Of a stretch of 64,000 nucleotides of DNA, positions 44,073 through 56,036 are shown piece after piece. This DNA comes from Mugil cephalus. Lineage: Eukaryota > Chordata > Actinopteri > Mugiliformes > Mugilidae. Position 1 is the first letter of the stretch; each line of letters opens with the position of its first letter. The notes beneath the pieces were generated by a model. That model searched no databases. It saw only the letters and a list, made by a program, of their open reading frames with translations, and was not told the DNA's origin. The stretch lies in assembly GCF_022458985.1 (NCBI RefSeq), contig NC_061779.1, forward strand, positions 11,110,501-11,174,500, given 5' to 3'. The position numbers and the translations under genes are program-made.

Positions 44073-47000
44073 ATGTCGGCCAGGAACGTAGCGACCGGCG
44101 GCGGTGACAGGGCGGGAGGCGAACCGGCAGGTAATTAAACTACACAAATGTGTTGTCTTCCAGTTTTGGTGCGGACACATGCTGCGTCCGGCACAGCGAT
44201 TTACCAGAAAGGAGGAAGGAAGGAAGCGTAAGCGGCGTTTAGTTTCTCACCGGTTCACTTTGCGCCATCCCGAAACTAGGTCAGTAGATCAGTGGAGCAA
44301 GCTCGCCCTCTAACGCTACGACATTTATGTAACCCTGCACGACGGTGTTTGTCACTCCGCCAAATTATCACGAAGAATATGGACGTGTTATTTGTCAACG
44401 GGGGCGACATCATTTACACGCAAAAAAAAAACAAAAAAAACTGTGCGTTTAATTCCTGCTAATGTTTACACAAACCAATAAACCAAAAGTTAGCTTAGCA
44501 ACAAGGCCTTGGATACCAGGGCAATGAGCCCAACACAGACCGAGTCCATTAGAGGGAGTTTTACAGCCCAGAGCAGTAAATTACTGTGAATACTTTTAAT
44601 AATTTGCTATTCTGTAATGTGTAATATAAAATAGCAGCTATTTTTATTGCCGTTTAGGCTTTCCTGACATCTTAAGCTGCCATATATATTAGTTTTTGTG
44701 TTAGCTGGCAGCCTGTAAGTTAGCTGAACCCTTTTCTCTTTACTCTGTCACCGACTACAGCATGTTTCCAAATACACCCCTTTATTTATTTGACCCGAAA
44801 ACAATACATGAAGTCATACTCCTTTTGTTAAGTGACGCCGACGTTAGGTTTTATTTGCTCTGTAAAATTATGATACATTGCACTGAAGAAGCGTCCTTTT
44901 TTTTTTTGAAAGAGAGATTTCATAAATTGTCAAAACAGGAAGTGTCCCTATTAAGAGACTGTAGTATGTCCCCTTAAATCTAGACGCTGAAAGCCCAATT
45001 AACAATAAAATACACACACATAACACGGCTCAAACTGAGAGGGGGAAAAGAAATGTTTAAAAATGCGTTTTTACGTAATTAACAGCAACTGCTTCTATCA
45101 AATTTCAGACGGACATAAAAATATAGTTGTTAATGCGATGCATCCGGTGTTGAAATAATCTTTCTGTAAAAAAAAAAAAAAAAAGGTGAGATTATTTATC
45201 TTGCATAGCTGTTACAATGCCCACTGGCCCATGTGTAGTCAGGGAGTTACATACAATGTAGGTCAAACAGGATCATTACTTCAGTTATTTCTGGCTTGTC
45301 CTCAGATTTCCTAGATTAGGAGTTAAAACGCAGTATTAATAAATATGAGGATTTGGGATTTGGTATTAAAATGGACACCTATTAGATGTATGGAAAGCCA
45401 ACAGATTGTTTTAGGATTATACATCTGGAATCCTTAAGGATACAAATCTTTTAAAGACCAGGTTCAAAAACGGTGCTGGATTTAGTCCTATAACACTAAA
45501 ATCTTCTTATAAATACCTTGCACGCTGCCACATTATTAAATTTATGTTTTAACAGTAGATTGACTTCAGTGAGTCTCTCTGAGCAGTTGACACACAGGAA
45601 GGAATTTTTTTGAACCTTTGAACTTTTAGCTGAATTTGATGTGGCCACAAAATGATCTCACGTGACAGAACCTGCAATACAAAACCATTTAATTGCCCTT
45701 CGGAAACAATGTCCCAGCACTTTCTTGTCCTGGCATTTTCAGGTGGGTTCTGTGGGTTGCATTAATTCTTGTTCAGTGTTGATGGTGTTAACTTTGTGCC
45801 ATCGCAGCATAAATGTTTGAGGGCAGCAAACAATTAAAAAATGAAGAATGAGGACTTGCTGGGTACATCCCAGGGGACTGCACGATTAATTTTAGGAATC
45901 TAAGTCCGGGTGGCACAAGGTAGCTCGTGACTCGTTTTACCGCACAGTTTGCTGTCTGTGCTCTTTGTGGTTGTTTCTTGTTGCACACATCGGTGCATAA
46001 ATATAACAACCTCACAGTTACATTTCTTCGGCTGTTTTCACAGATCGCTGACGTGAAATGAACTAGAATGCGATAATTTCACATGATACTATTACCGGGT
46101 AAAAAAAAAAACACGAGCAGGAAGTACAGATCGTCGGTTCATTCATGAGGCGCTCATTCAAGTATCAGGTGAATTAAACATTTAACGAACACACAAACGT
46201 GAACTTGAGAGAGGGATTGTTGGGAGTTATGGGGTCCTGTGTCCAGTCAACAACTTGCCATCTTTGTTGCCCTGTAATCCACCCATCCAGGATTAAAAGT
46301 CAAGTTGCTGCTGATCTGTTAATGACTCTCCGGGTCACTGGGTCTGTGGAGCAAAGTTAAAAATAAGCGTCATGGATATGTGGTCTGTGAATTTTCGTTC
46401 TGTCTTGTTTTTGTCATAGACACTTGTGCATACTTTTGCGGGCCTTGACAAAATCACAGTCATGGCACGGAAGGTCGCAGTAGAGTAGATATTAGTCTGT
46501 GAAGGCCTGAAGGAGGAGGCAGCAGCGGTGCATGTTGGTAGTCTCAGAATAGCCCCTCCACAGCACAGCAGTGTGGGCTTCACTAGTCTTTACCAACATG
46601 TGATGGCATGTGTTCAAAAAGATTAAAAAAAATCTATGGATATGTACTTTACATCCAGGCACTGAGAGCATCCAGATTTCAAATCGCATTCAGTGCTTTT
46701 GAACCAATCGGATCTGGTGAGTCGCTGCTTGAGGCTTTCTTTTCTCTTGGCAGAAAGAACAGTTAAGTGACGTAATTAGGAGCGCAAAAAGTGTGACAGT
46801 GTAATTGATTGGGTCCTCGACGTTAACAATACATTTGTTTGCACGTAATATGTCAGCGCGTTGCAGAGTTTCAGCTTGTTGGTTACGACCAACCCTGCTG
46901 CCAGGTTTGCTGAAAAACGAGCATTGATCCAAGAAAATCCAGATCGCGATCATCAAAACCGTGGTAATTCTTCAAACAGAGACCTGTCAATATAGACGCT

Positions 47001-50000
47001 TTCTAAAAATAAAAGGAATAAAGACGGCGGCGCAGCTGAATTGCATGACCGCCTGCAACCGCCTCAAAAAAATCCTCCTTATTTGGCCTAATTGTTTTAT
47101 TGATTTAGCCTTTTATTTAACCGCAAACAGTCCCATTGAAAGTAAGTTTTTTTTTAAGAGAGACTCGGCCAAGACAGGCGGCCGTGCCAATGAAAACACA
47201 AAGTTGCTGACAGAGAAACAACACAACGCACACAACAGGAAAACATACGTACAACAGGAATACAGTTTACACGCTTTATGATTTTGCTAAAAGGAAGTAA
47301 ACTAGTTAAAACATGGACAGACAGTTAAATCAACTGTGAATTTAAAACATGAAATGAGACCCGCTCCTCAAGTTTTAGATCATTTTGCAAACATTTTACC
47401 TTTTTCTGTTCTAGCTTTAAGAACAAACAGCAGTAAGATATCCCGTGACCTCAAAGAATAGTTACCAGCGCCTTTTCTTGTGAAATGTGGATACAAAGGT
47501 ACGATGGAAGAAAGCCAAGACTTGCCCTGTAAATATAGGTGTAGCTATTACAGTGTGTTTGTCTGACTCTTTGTTGTCCTCTGTTGTTGTTGTTGTTAGA
47601 CAAAACTCAACAACACTCCCTAGACCAGATACGTATAGCTGCTGCTGGGACGACGCTGCTTTCCAGTATCGTTCTCAGCAGTTTGTTTATGTTGTATATA
47701 AACAACTTTCCTCAACTGCATAAATCTTAACTTTCTAGGTTAAGTTGTGTTTTGTTATTTATAGATTTCGTGTTAAAATATCTCATTCTGAATAAAGCGT
47801 GGAATGGTATTGGTAGAAGTTACAGTTTTTCACACACTTCCTTTAAAACGCACAAAAAGAAGCTACTTTCTTTAAGAGCTTCAAGAGGAACTACGAACAC
47901 GTTACCTATAGCGCATATATTGTCTAGCGCTGCAGCATTTCTCCATACGGATCTGTGTCAACCATTCATTGTTGACTGAAAGGATAACTTGATCTAGGCG
48001 TCTGCTGTCAGTTTCCTCCGCGGCTAAGGTGACGAAAGGTGTTGTTCTTTGGCTGCACCAACTGCCCAGACTTTTTTTTTTTCTTTCTTTTTTTGCACAC
48101 TTTCACAACTCGTCTGCCCAGTCTGGTTGCAACTGCGCACTGTACAATCCAAGCACCAGACCCATCTGCATTGACATGTCCAGTTGTAGCAATATTCCAT
48201 ATATGCAGGGGCCAATACATTGACACATTACTAATACTATTAAACAGATAAATGTGTAGATTGGTGCACCGGTCTGGTGTGTGGTTGCTTTTCTGTCCTG
48301 TAGAATCTGCACATCAGCTGTTTCATACTTTATCATTTACGAAGTTGCGAAGAAGAAGTGCGATGCGCGTGCCAATGCGTGAGTGCCTACCATCTCTGAG
48401 CTGTGCGGTGTGTGTTTGTGTGTTTCAGAGGATGTGCTGGTTGAAGAAAATCAAAGCAGTTCCATGTCCCTGTCCAGCCTGATGACCACGGCCTCAGCCG
48501 CTGGTGTGTCCTTGAGCATGGACATGACTCGGAAACGCAAGGGCAGCATGGACAACCAGTAAGCATGAGAGCGATATCGGTTTGGAAAAAAACTAAATAT
48601 AGTAACCTGGATTGATGCAACTTGTTATTTATGACCTTTTTCTCTCTTTTTTTTTTTCTTTCCAGTGATTCAAAGTCTGCTTCAGTCCTTGATGTAGATA
48701 TGGAAGATGACCAAAACGGGTACTGTGTGCTGGTTAAAGGATAACTTTTTTAAAACAAATATTGACAAATAAAAGCTCTTTGGCACAAACGAAGCCTAAA
48801 AAAAGCCTTCATGTAAGCGGTTGCTTGTTTTTTATTTTTTTTTTATTTATTTTTTGCCCTGTAGGTCAGATGGAGACGACCAACATGTCAAAATTAAATG
48901 CTTCAGGTAAAATATTTCTCCACTCTTTAATTCATTAACTGATTTGAAATGAGCTGCTGGATTTTGAATAAAATGCCACATTTGACAGACGCTCTGTAAA
49001 GTCAAAACGGACAAATGTAATCGTGTCTCCGTAGGGAACCACACAGCCAAATTGAGAAGAGGAGACGGGACAAAATGAACAACCTCATAGACAAGCTGTC
49101 GGCCATGATCCCGACCTGTAACCCCATGTCTCGTAAACTGGACAAACTCACTGTGCTCAGAATGGCTGTGCAGCATCTCAAATCCCTCAAAGGTACCGAG
49201 TCCGTGGACTTCTTTTTTTTAATAAATAATCTACTCTTATATTGTCTTTTGTTATGCACTCATGACGGTGATGTTTTTTGTTGCTTTTGCTGTATCTTTT
49301 GGTCAATAATCACATCAGCTGTGCTGTATGTAAAACTGCAAGCATTTTGGTTAACCTGATTTTTTCTTCCTTTTTTCTATATGTCTATTTATTGGCTGTT
49401 ACCAGATTTTCCTAGTGCTCTGCAGTCAGCATAAAGAGGCTTATGATAAAAGCTTTCAATCCAGTTTTAACCCGCAAGAGTCTGACTGTCCATATTTTCA
49501 GGTTCAGCAAGTTCCTTCTCTGAAGCCAACTACAAACCATCGTTCCTTCCGGACGAGGAGCTTAAACACCTCGTCCTTAAGGTAAACGTACACTCCAGTT
49601 AATATTTATCATGAATACTCTTGCATTTAATTATTTTTGTTTTAGTCTCTGCATAGACTGGAAATTGTGTGAGACTGATCTACACTAGGTCATGGTAATT
49701 GAGTTAGATACAGGACAATGTATAACAAGTTTAAAAAATATTCTCAGTTGGCCTCTTGTGTTTGTCTTGACCATGTCATCACACTGGCTCCCCCTATTCT
49801 CCCCCGTGTTTCTTTGTTGTGCAGGCTGCAGATGGGTTCCTGTTTGTAGTGGGCTGTGATCGTGGGAAAATAGTTTTTGTCTCAGAGTCCATCACGAAGA
49901 TATTAAATTATAGTCGGGTAACACTTTTACATTTGTTACTGTATCTGCAGCGTCTTTGTTTATGTGAAAGACCCCCGGACACACCAGACTGGACTGTGTT

Positions 50001-53000
50001 ATCTGTTATCTCGGCACCCACGCCAATAGATCAGAATCAAAAATACAAAATTGAATGACTGTTTCCTGATCATAATGGACCAGGACTGTATTGTTGTTGT
50101 GTCTATGCATCATATGTTCCTAGTGATACAATAACTGCCAGCTTAAAGTTCACACTCTCAGCTTTGATTCAAGGGGTTGAACAAAAGTGTCACGTGAAAT
50201 ATTTACATTTGAACCTCGTTTTCGTGGGCTCAAACGTAAATCGGCAAATGAATCGTTAAATTCACTCAGTTCATTCATTTTTCTCAGTTTGTTGAGAATC
50301 GTTTGCAGACTGGCTAAAGTCTGGAACCCGTGGACTTTACCGTCCAGTGGCTTCCCTCCCTTGTAGCCTTTACTACAGCTGCCTTTGCTTTACTTTCAAG
50401 TGTCTTTCTGACACAATAATTTCAGCAAGTAAAATTAATGCTCTAGCGGGTTTTTGATTGGCTAACTGACTCGGGTTGCACAATAGTCCAAAAAAACAAG
50501 AAGAAACAAGCGGCGGCTGGACTTGAAGAGTTTCCTGAAGATGTTGCGTCACTCCTCCAAGTAGCTTCTGCAGTTCTAAGACAACAGCTTTTTTAAGACG
50601 GCAACATCCACAGTTTAGCCACAGATGATGCTATTTAAACCCCAACTCTCCCCCCAGTCCCTTTGAACTGAAGAAGCGACTTGGACGAGGTGTGAAATGT
50701 CATCAGGAAACTCTTAAAGTCCAGTTGCCCTTGTTTCGTTTTCTGTTGTCATTATGCTATAGCCTGGGTGACATTGGACTATGTGTGGGTTGCTTTCACC
50801 GTATGTTTTGAGTCATTGTCCATCTGTACTGTGAAGCGCTGTCCTATCAGCTTTGTTTTATTTGGCTGTATCTGGGGAGGCTGAAATCCCACTTAATCCC
50901 TAAACTCTTTATCCAATTTGGATGTGAATACCCTTGAAATTAAACCTGAGAGTTTAACATATGAGATAAAGAACATTTTGAAGCATCTGGCTCTAGGAAC
51001 ATAAACATACACATTTATTGGATGCAGTATCTGCTCCACACAGTGTCTGGTGTGCTCCTGGGGAACTGTCCACAGTCAGTGTACTTACTGTGTTTACTTT
51101 GTTGTCAGCAGGAATTACTTTAGTTGTTTTCAGATGTTTTTAGATTTCGTTTTCTGCATAGGATCCTCGATTCGGTTTGTTTGATTAGCTGTTTGCTTTC
51201 TCCTAGGCGGAGCTGATTGGACAGAGTCTGTTTGATTACATACACCCCAAGGACATGGGAAAAGTGAAGGAGCAGCTGTCGGCTTCTGAATTATACCCTC
51301 GTGAACGTCTAATAGACGCTAAAAGTAACACCCTTATTCTTGTCTCCGTCTGTTTGTTTATGCGCACACTTACACTTAACACTCCGTTCGTGTCTGCAGC
51401 CGGTCTCCAGGTTCAGGCCGACCTCCCCGTCGGTGCAGCGCGGCTGTGCTCAGGCGCACGACGCTCTTTCTTCTGCCGCATGAAGTACAACAAAGTTTCT
51501 GTCAAAATGGAAGAGAAGGAATCTCAGGCCAACACGTCCAAAAAGAAAGGTAGAGAAAACACACATCACTTTTCTACATTCTGGTTTGAATTTGTTACAT
51601 AAAGGATGGTTTTATTTATTTCTTTGTTTTTTTTTTCACTGGGCGCATGTGATTTGCTTACAGAGTCGCAGAAGTTCTGCACAGTCCACTGTACAGGCTA
51701 CATGCGCAGCTGGCCCAGTAGTCAAATGGAGGCGGAGGGGGAGGGGGAAGCAGACAAGCAGGACAGCTCCCACTTCAGCTGTCTCGTAGCAGTGGGACGT
51801 GTCCACTCCCACTCGTCTCCCCAGGTTAACGGAGAAGTCCGGGTTAAACCCACAGAGTTCGTCACGCGCTATGCTATGGATGGCAAATTCACCTTCGTTG
51901 ATCAACGGTAAAGTTGACTGTTAAATATGGTGATAGGTCCATCTTAATCAAATAATAGAAAAGTTAAGATGTATTGGTAGTGCCTGGATTACTTGACAGT
52001 TTTTTTTACGAGGATAGTAAAAACTGCACAAGTTTGAAATAGTGGAAATATTATATTCTAGCTAAATAGCATAAAACTAACTAACTTTGCCCCGATCTTA
52101 TCAGGAGTTTAAATGCACGTGGAAAAAAACACATTATTGCAACTTTAACTGGACAACTTAAGTGCATGTAAACACATTCTCCTGATCCGATTAAAACACT
52201 CAGATAATGCAATTGGAAATCAGTATTTTTCCGCTATGTATACACTTAATTGGACTTTAACCGGACATCGCGTGTGTGCCTGCACCACAGCCACTGCACT
52301 GGCATATGATCCTGGAACAAACACATCCAAGACAGCCAGTCGTAGAAGAAGAAGCTAAACAGAGTCGGTAGCAGAACCATCTGAGGGGTAGCACTCCTCA
52401 GTGCTACCGCTAACACTGGGACAAGAACCGCATTCAGAAAATCAAATTTTGAGCATAGCTCAATTAAGCTGTGCATGTGAACGCACTGGCTGATTAGCAT
52501 CTACTCAGACTGAACGTCTTATTATAGTGAAGATCAACCGTGCCTTAGTCCTCATGAATAACCAACCTATATCTTTCTGGTGAGTAGAGACTTCTAGTTA
52601 AAGGAAAACTAGGAAACTTTAGATTCGAATCATCCCCATATCATTTATTTAGACATGATCAATATATTCGTACGACAGCTCCCAATTCATATGAATGTCC
52701 CACTGTGATTATGACTTTTGACAGTGACAAAAAAATATATTGGTATGGAATTATTACAATATCCAATGTTTGTTTGTTTTGTTTTTCTTCCACAGAGCGA
52801 CAACAATTCTTGGTTACCTTCCCCAAGAATTACTTGGGACGTCCTGCTACGAGTACTTTCATCAAGATGACTTACCGCATTTAGCTGACAGACATCGAAA
52901 AGGTACAATATCTTTTCTTTTTTTTAGTGGCGGAATATATTTTATTTTTTCTCTGATTAAGGTTGAAGGAAGTTAAAAGTTAAAGTTAATATTACAGCCT

Positions 53001-55725
53001 GTGATCATTCCGCTCAGTTACATACAGTCTCTTCACCCTATATAAATGAATTGCTGTCTCTCACTCGCCATCTTACTTTTCTGTTTCTGTTTCTTCCCCA
53101 GTGCTACGGAGTAAAGAGAAAATAGAGACAAACTGCTACAAGTTCAAAACAAAATATGGTTCTTTTGTCACTCTGAAAAGCCAGTGGTTTAGTTTTGTAA
53201 ATCCGTGGACCAAAGAAGTAGAATACATAGTGTCAACTAACACAGTCATATCGTGAGTATATGCTTCAGTGCCTACCTGTATTATTTAAATATCCGTGTC
53301 GATATATGTAAATCAGATCTTTGTCTGTTTTCTCATACCGTAACAAGGCACGATCACAGTCGAACGAGTCGGTCGGGAAACAAGTCTGAACAATCAAGCA
53401 ATTCCAAGGCCTCTGAAGGTCAGACAAAAGGAGAGAAATACTATGAAGATACTACATGATTAAAATCTCTGGTGTTGTGTGATTGTTAGGAGGTAGTGGC
53501 ACTGTTCTTTTGATTTATACTGTTTTTTGTTTTTGTCAGAAGAATGCAAGAAGTCCCTCCCAATCATACCGGGCATCTCCACCACACCTGGAACTATGAT
53601 ATACGCTGGAAGCATAGGGACCCAGATAGCCAATGAGCTGCTGGATTTCAACAGGTGTGGCATCACACACAACATTTCTTCTTGTGTAATGGTGTTTTGG
53701 TTTAAATGACATTTATAAAAATGAGATAGTAACTGATCTCACGATTGGATACAATTTCCGTTACTGGGTTAACAATACGATTTTCTCACGTTTTTTTTTT
53801 TTTTTTTTTTTAAAGAATGACCTTGCAGACAAATTATGACTGAAAAAGATTCCTTTAATTATTTCTCAAAAACAACATTTCTGATGAAGGATTTAACTTC
53901 AAAACAAACAATGCAATGAATGCATATTTAAAAACATATATATTTAGATATATAAATACATATAAATATATATTTTCTCTTTAACAGACTAAAGAGAATC
54001 CCTTTTTATTTCTCTGAGCATAAATTGTGCAGTACGACGCATATGTCCTCTTTTTAAAAGTGCAACTGAAATTATATTTTATCTTGACAACAAAAAATAA
54101 ATAAAATAGGTTCTTTAAGACAAATCGCACATCAAAATGAGTAAATGAATAATGGAAATGGACAATATCTCTTCAAATAAACAAACTAAGGCTTGCATGT
54201 GTTCCTATTTTAGGATTTACATGTGTTTTTTTTTTTTTTTTTAAGGAAGATCAGCATTTCCTGCAGTCTGACTGCCTGACAGTGACATATGACGTTGAAC
54301 GCGTAGTGACCATCACGTGAACTCAAAATTAGATTGCGCCCTCTGCAGTTTAAAAAAGACATCGCGATTCATTTGTGATCTCAGCTGATTGGAATTGTAG
54401 CACATTTTTAACTGTCTCGATGCATCCTGACATAATAAACAGTGTTTGCTGTGTATATGCGAATTAGTTGCCGTAAACGCTACTGCTAGTTTTATGCTTT
54501 CTTTTAAAAAAAAGTTCTAAGTTGATCTCTTTGGCTTCCTTTAGGATGAATTCGTCACCTTCCAGTGGTACCGTCAGCCCGTTCAGCCTACCACAGGACA
54601 AGTCTCCTCAGACTCAACTCAGCAACAGTGTAAGTCTTTCTACGGTCCACAAACCTAGCAACAAAAATAATGTCCCATCCACAAAGCTTGATGAAGCTCT
54701 GCAGACTTGGCTAGCCTAGTTTAACACACGATGCGCTGTTTTTGGAAAGTGTTTGAGAAATGAAAGGCCCTTTTGAAGAAATTCTTGGCAGAGAGTTGAA
54801 TAAACCGTCAGTCTAATGTGGATTAGACAACAAGCTGCCCTTTGAACATCTTTATTTTGAAAGCTAGCAGGCGTGCTCTCATCACCAGCTTTTAGGTCTT
54901 TATGCTTTGATGTTTCTTATTGAGAGTGAGAGTCACGTCTGATTTGGTTGATATCTGATCATGTATTTGTACTTTGCTGCCCAATTTACCTTTCAGTCAC
55001 ACCGTGTTTTGTTGTTTGGATTATTTTTTTTCCCTGTACTTCTCTAGATGTTATTTTGCAAAATTCAATTAATGCTTGGCACCTTGCATTTGCTCTCTGA
55101 CTAAATTAAGATAGGCCTACTTTCTGGAGAGGGTTCTTCACCTGGCTGGTTATTTTAAAGGATAGGAAGGATGCTTAGGAAAAGAGGACACCTACATACT
55201 GAAGAGTGGTTATTCCATGTTCCTTACCATCAGATTAAAGTTGTTTGGGTCCCGGCGATGCTTTTTTTTCTGGTAACTGGTCACGGCCGAACTTATTTAA
55301 TTTTCCCTCCTCCTCACGAGGCTCTTGCCACGTTTCTTCTGGGGCTATAACTATAATTTTCTTATCATCTTTTGGTTTCCAGGTGCCAAATGGAGTAACA
55401 TCAGACATGGAGATTCCTGGAAAGTCCAGCTCAGACGACGAACCCCAAGGAGCTGCGTTCTCTGCAGGAGAAACTCTCATGGGTACCGTCTCCGGTCCTA
55501 ATAACAGAATTTATAAACTATTTACTTAATGTGATTACTATATCTTTCTATCTCTTCCTCACCTCAGGGGAAAATTCTCAGCTGGACTTGGACAGCATGG
55601 TCGGGCCGGGCCTTAGTAGTCTTAGCAACGACGAGGCAGCCATGGCAGTGATCATGAGCCTCCTGGAGACGGACACCAACCTGGGAGAGACTGTGGATTT
55701 CGAAGAGATGCACTGGTCCTTATAG
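44073..55725 (+). CDS. bmal2: Clock transcription factor BMAL2 (ARNTL2), bHLH-PAS
   Basis: Partner of CLOCK/NPAS2 that binds E-boxes and drives circadian transcription. Exons: 44073-44130, 48429-48558, 48666-48719, 48865-48906, 49035-49192, 49502-49581, 49825-49917, 51207-51324, 51400-51549, 51664-51907, 52796-52902, 53102-53252, 53348-53418, 53540-53654, 54545-54629, 55383-55482, 55568-55725. They sum to 1914 nt, 637 aa, one frame. The bHLH is at about 95-148; its basic region [14 protein letters not shown] keeps the E-box-contact His, Glu and Arg. PAS-A is at about 165-235 ([24 protein letters not shown]). PAS-B is at about 355-465 ([21 protein letters not shown], split here by an exon boundary nearby). 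The C-terminal activation domain is [16 protein letters not shown]...MHWSL. BMAL2 is chosen over BMAL1 because of [21 protein letters not shown] and [17 protein letters not shown], though the C-terminal end also resembles BMAL1. Confidence 0.94.
44131..48428 (+). other. bmal2 intron 1
   Basis: 4.3-kb intron separating the 58-nt first coding exon from exon 2. It contains a perfect ROR/REV-ERB-type site (45255-45265) and a CACGTG E-box (45659-45664). No other gene or clear transposon is seen. Confidence 0.6.
45255..45265 (+). promoter_or_regulatory. Candidate ROR/REV-ERB response element
   Basis: AATGTAGGTCA matches the RORE consensus WAWNTRGGTCA at every position. It lies 1.2 kb into bmal2. 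Mammalian BMAL1 is driven through such sites; use here is inferred, and one match in tens of kb can arise by chance. Confidence 0.35.
50498..50744. repeat. Inverted-repeat (fold-back) element in bmal2 intron 7
   Basis: Two arms of about 75-80 bp (50498-50576 and 50665-50744) are imperfect reverse complements around a spacer of about 90 bp. The left arm contains ggacttgaagagtttcctga; the right contains tcaggaaactcttaaagtcc. The arm sequence is a motif I know from repeats in many fish genomes. No coding capacity. Confidence 0.75.
50755..50940. repeat. Interspersed teleost repeat
   Basis: Contains 'gtgtgggttgctttcaccg', 'tgttttgagtcattgtccat' and 'gaagcgctgtcctatcagct', a word order recurrent in fish interspersed repeats. 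Directly follows the fold-back element in bmal2 intron 7. Confidence 0.5.
52205..52498. repeat. Dispersed repeat, copy B (pair with 37655-37880)
   Basis: Second copy of the element at 37655, same orientation, in bmal2 intron 10. Copy B has an extra internal segment with a perfect hairpin: GGTAGCACT at 52387-52395, a four-base loop, and AGTGCTACC at 52400-52408. Confidence 0.7.
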
Positions 55726-56000
55726 AATCTGCATCTGCACGCAACACTTGGACCGTCAGTGTGATGATGGCCAGAACTGCATAATGCTCGCTCCAAGAAA
55801 CGGCATTATGTTGTTTTTTGTTTTTTGTTTTTTTTAAATACTTTAATTTATTAGTTAGCCTTTTTTCCACATAAGCTGTGTTTGGTCGGCTGCTCTATCA
55901 GGTGCGGGATCCACGGAAAATGAGGAGCAACTGCTCTCCCTCTTCAGAAAGAGGACGTGCCTCTAAAGCCTTATAGCGGTTTGCCTGCCCTGACACGCTG

Positions 56001-56036
56001 TCCTCCTCCTCCTCCTCCTCCTCCTCTTCCTCCTCT
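56001..56036. repeat. (TCC)n microsatellite
   Basis: Imperfect trinucleotide run in the probable bmal2 3'UTR. Confidence 0.9.

Noticed and set aside
44073-55725. Calling the clock gene bmal1
   Set aside because: The bHLH ([21 protein letters not shown]) and the [14 protein letters not shown] segment match BMAL2 better; the shared [14 protein letters not shown] tail does not decide.
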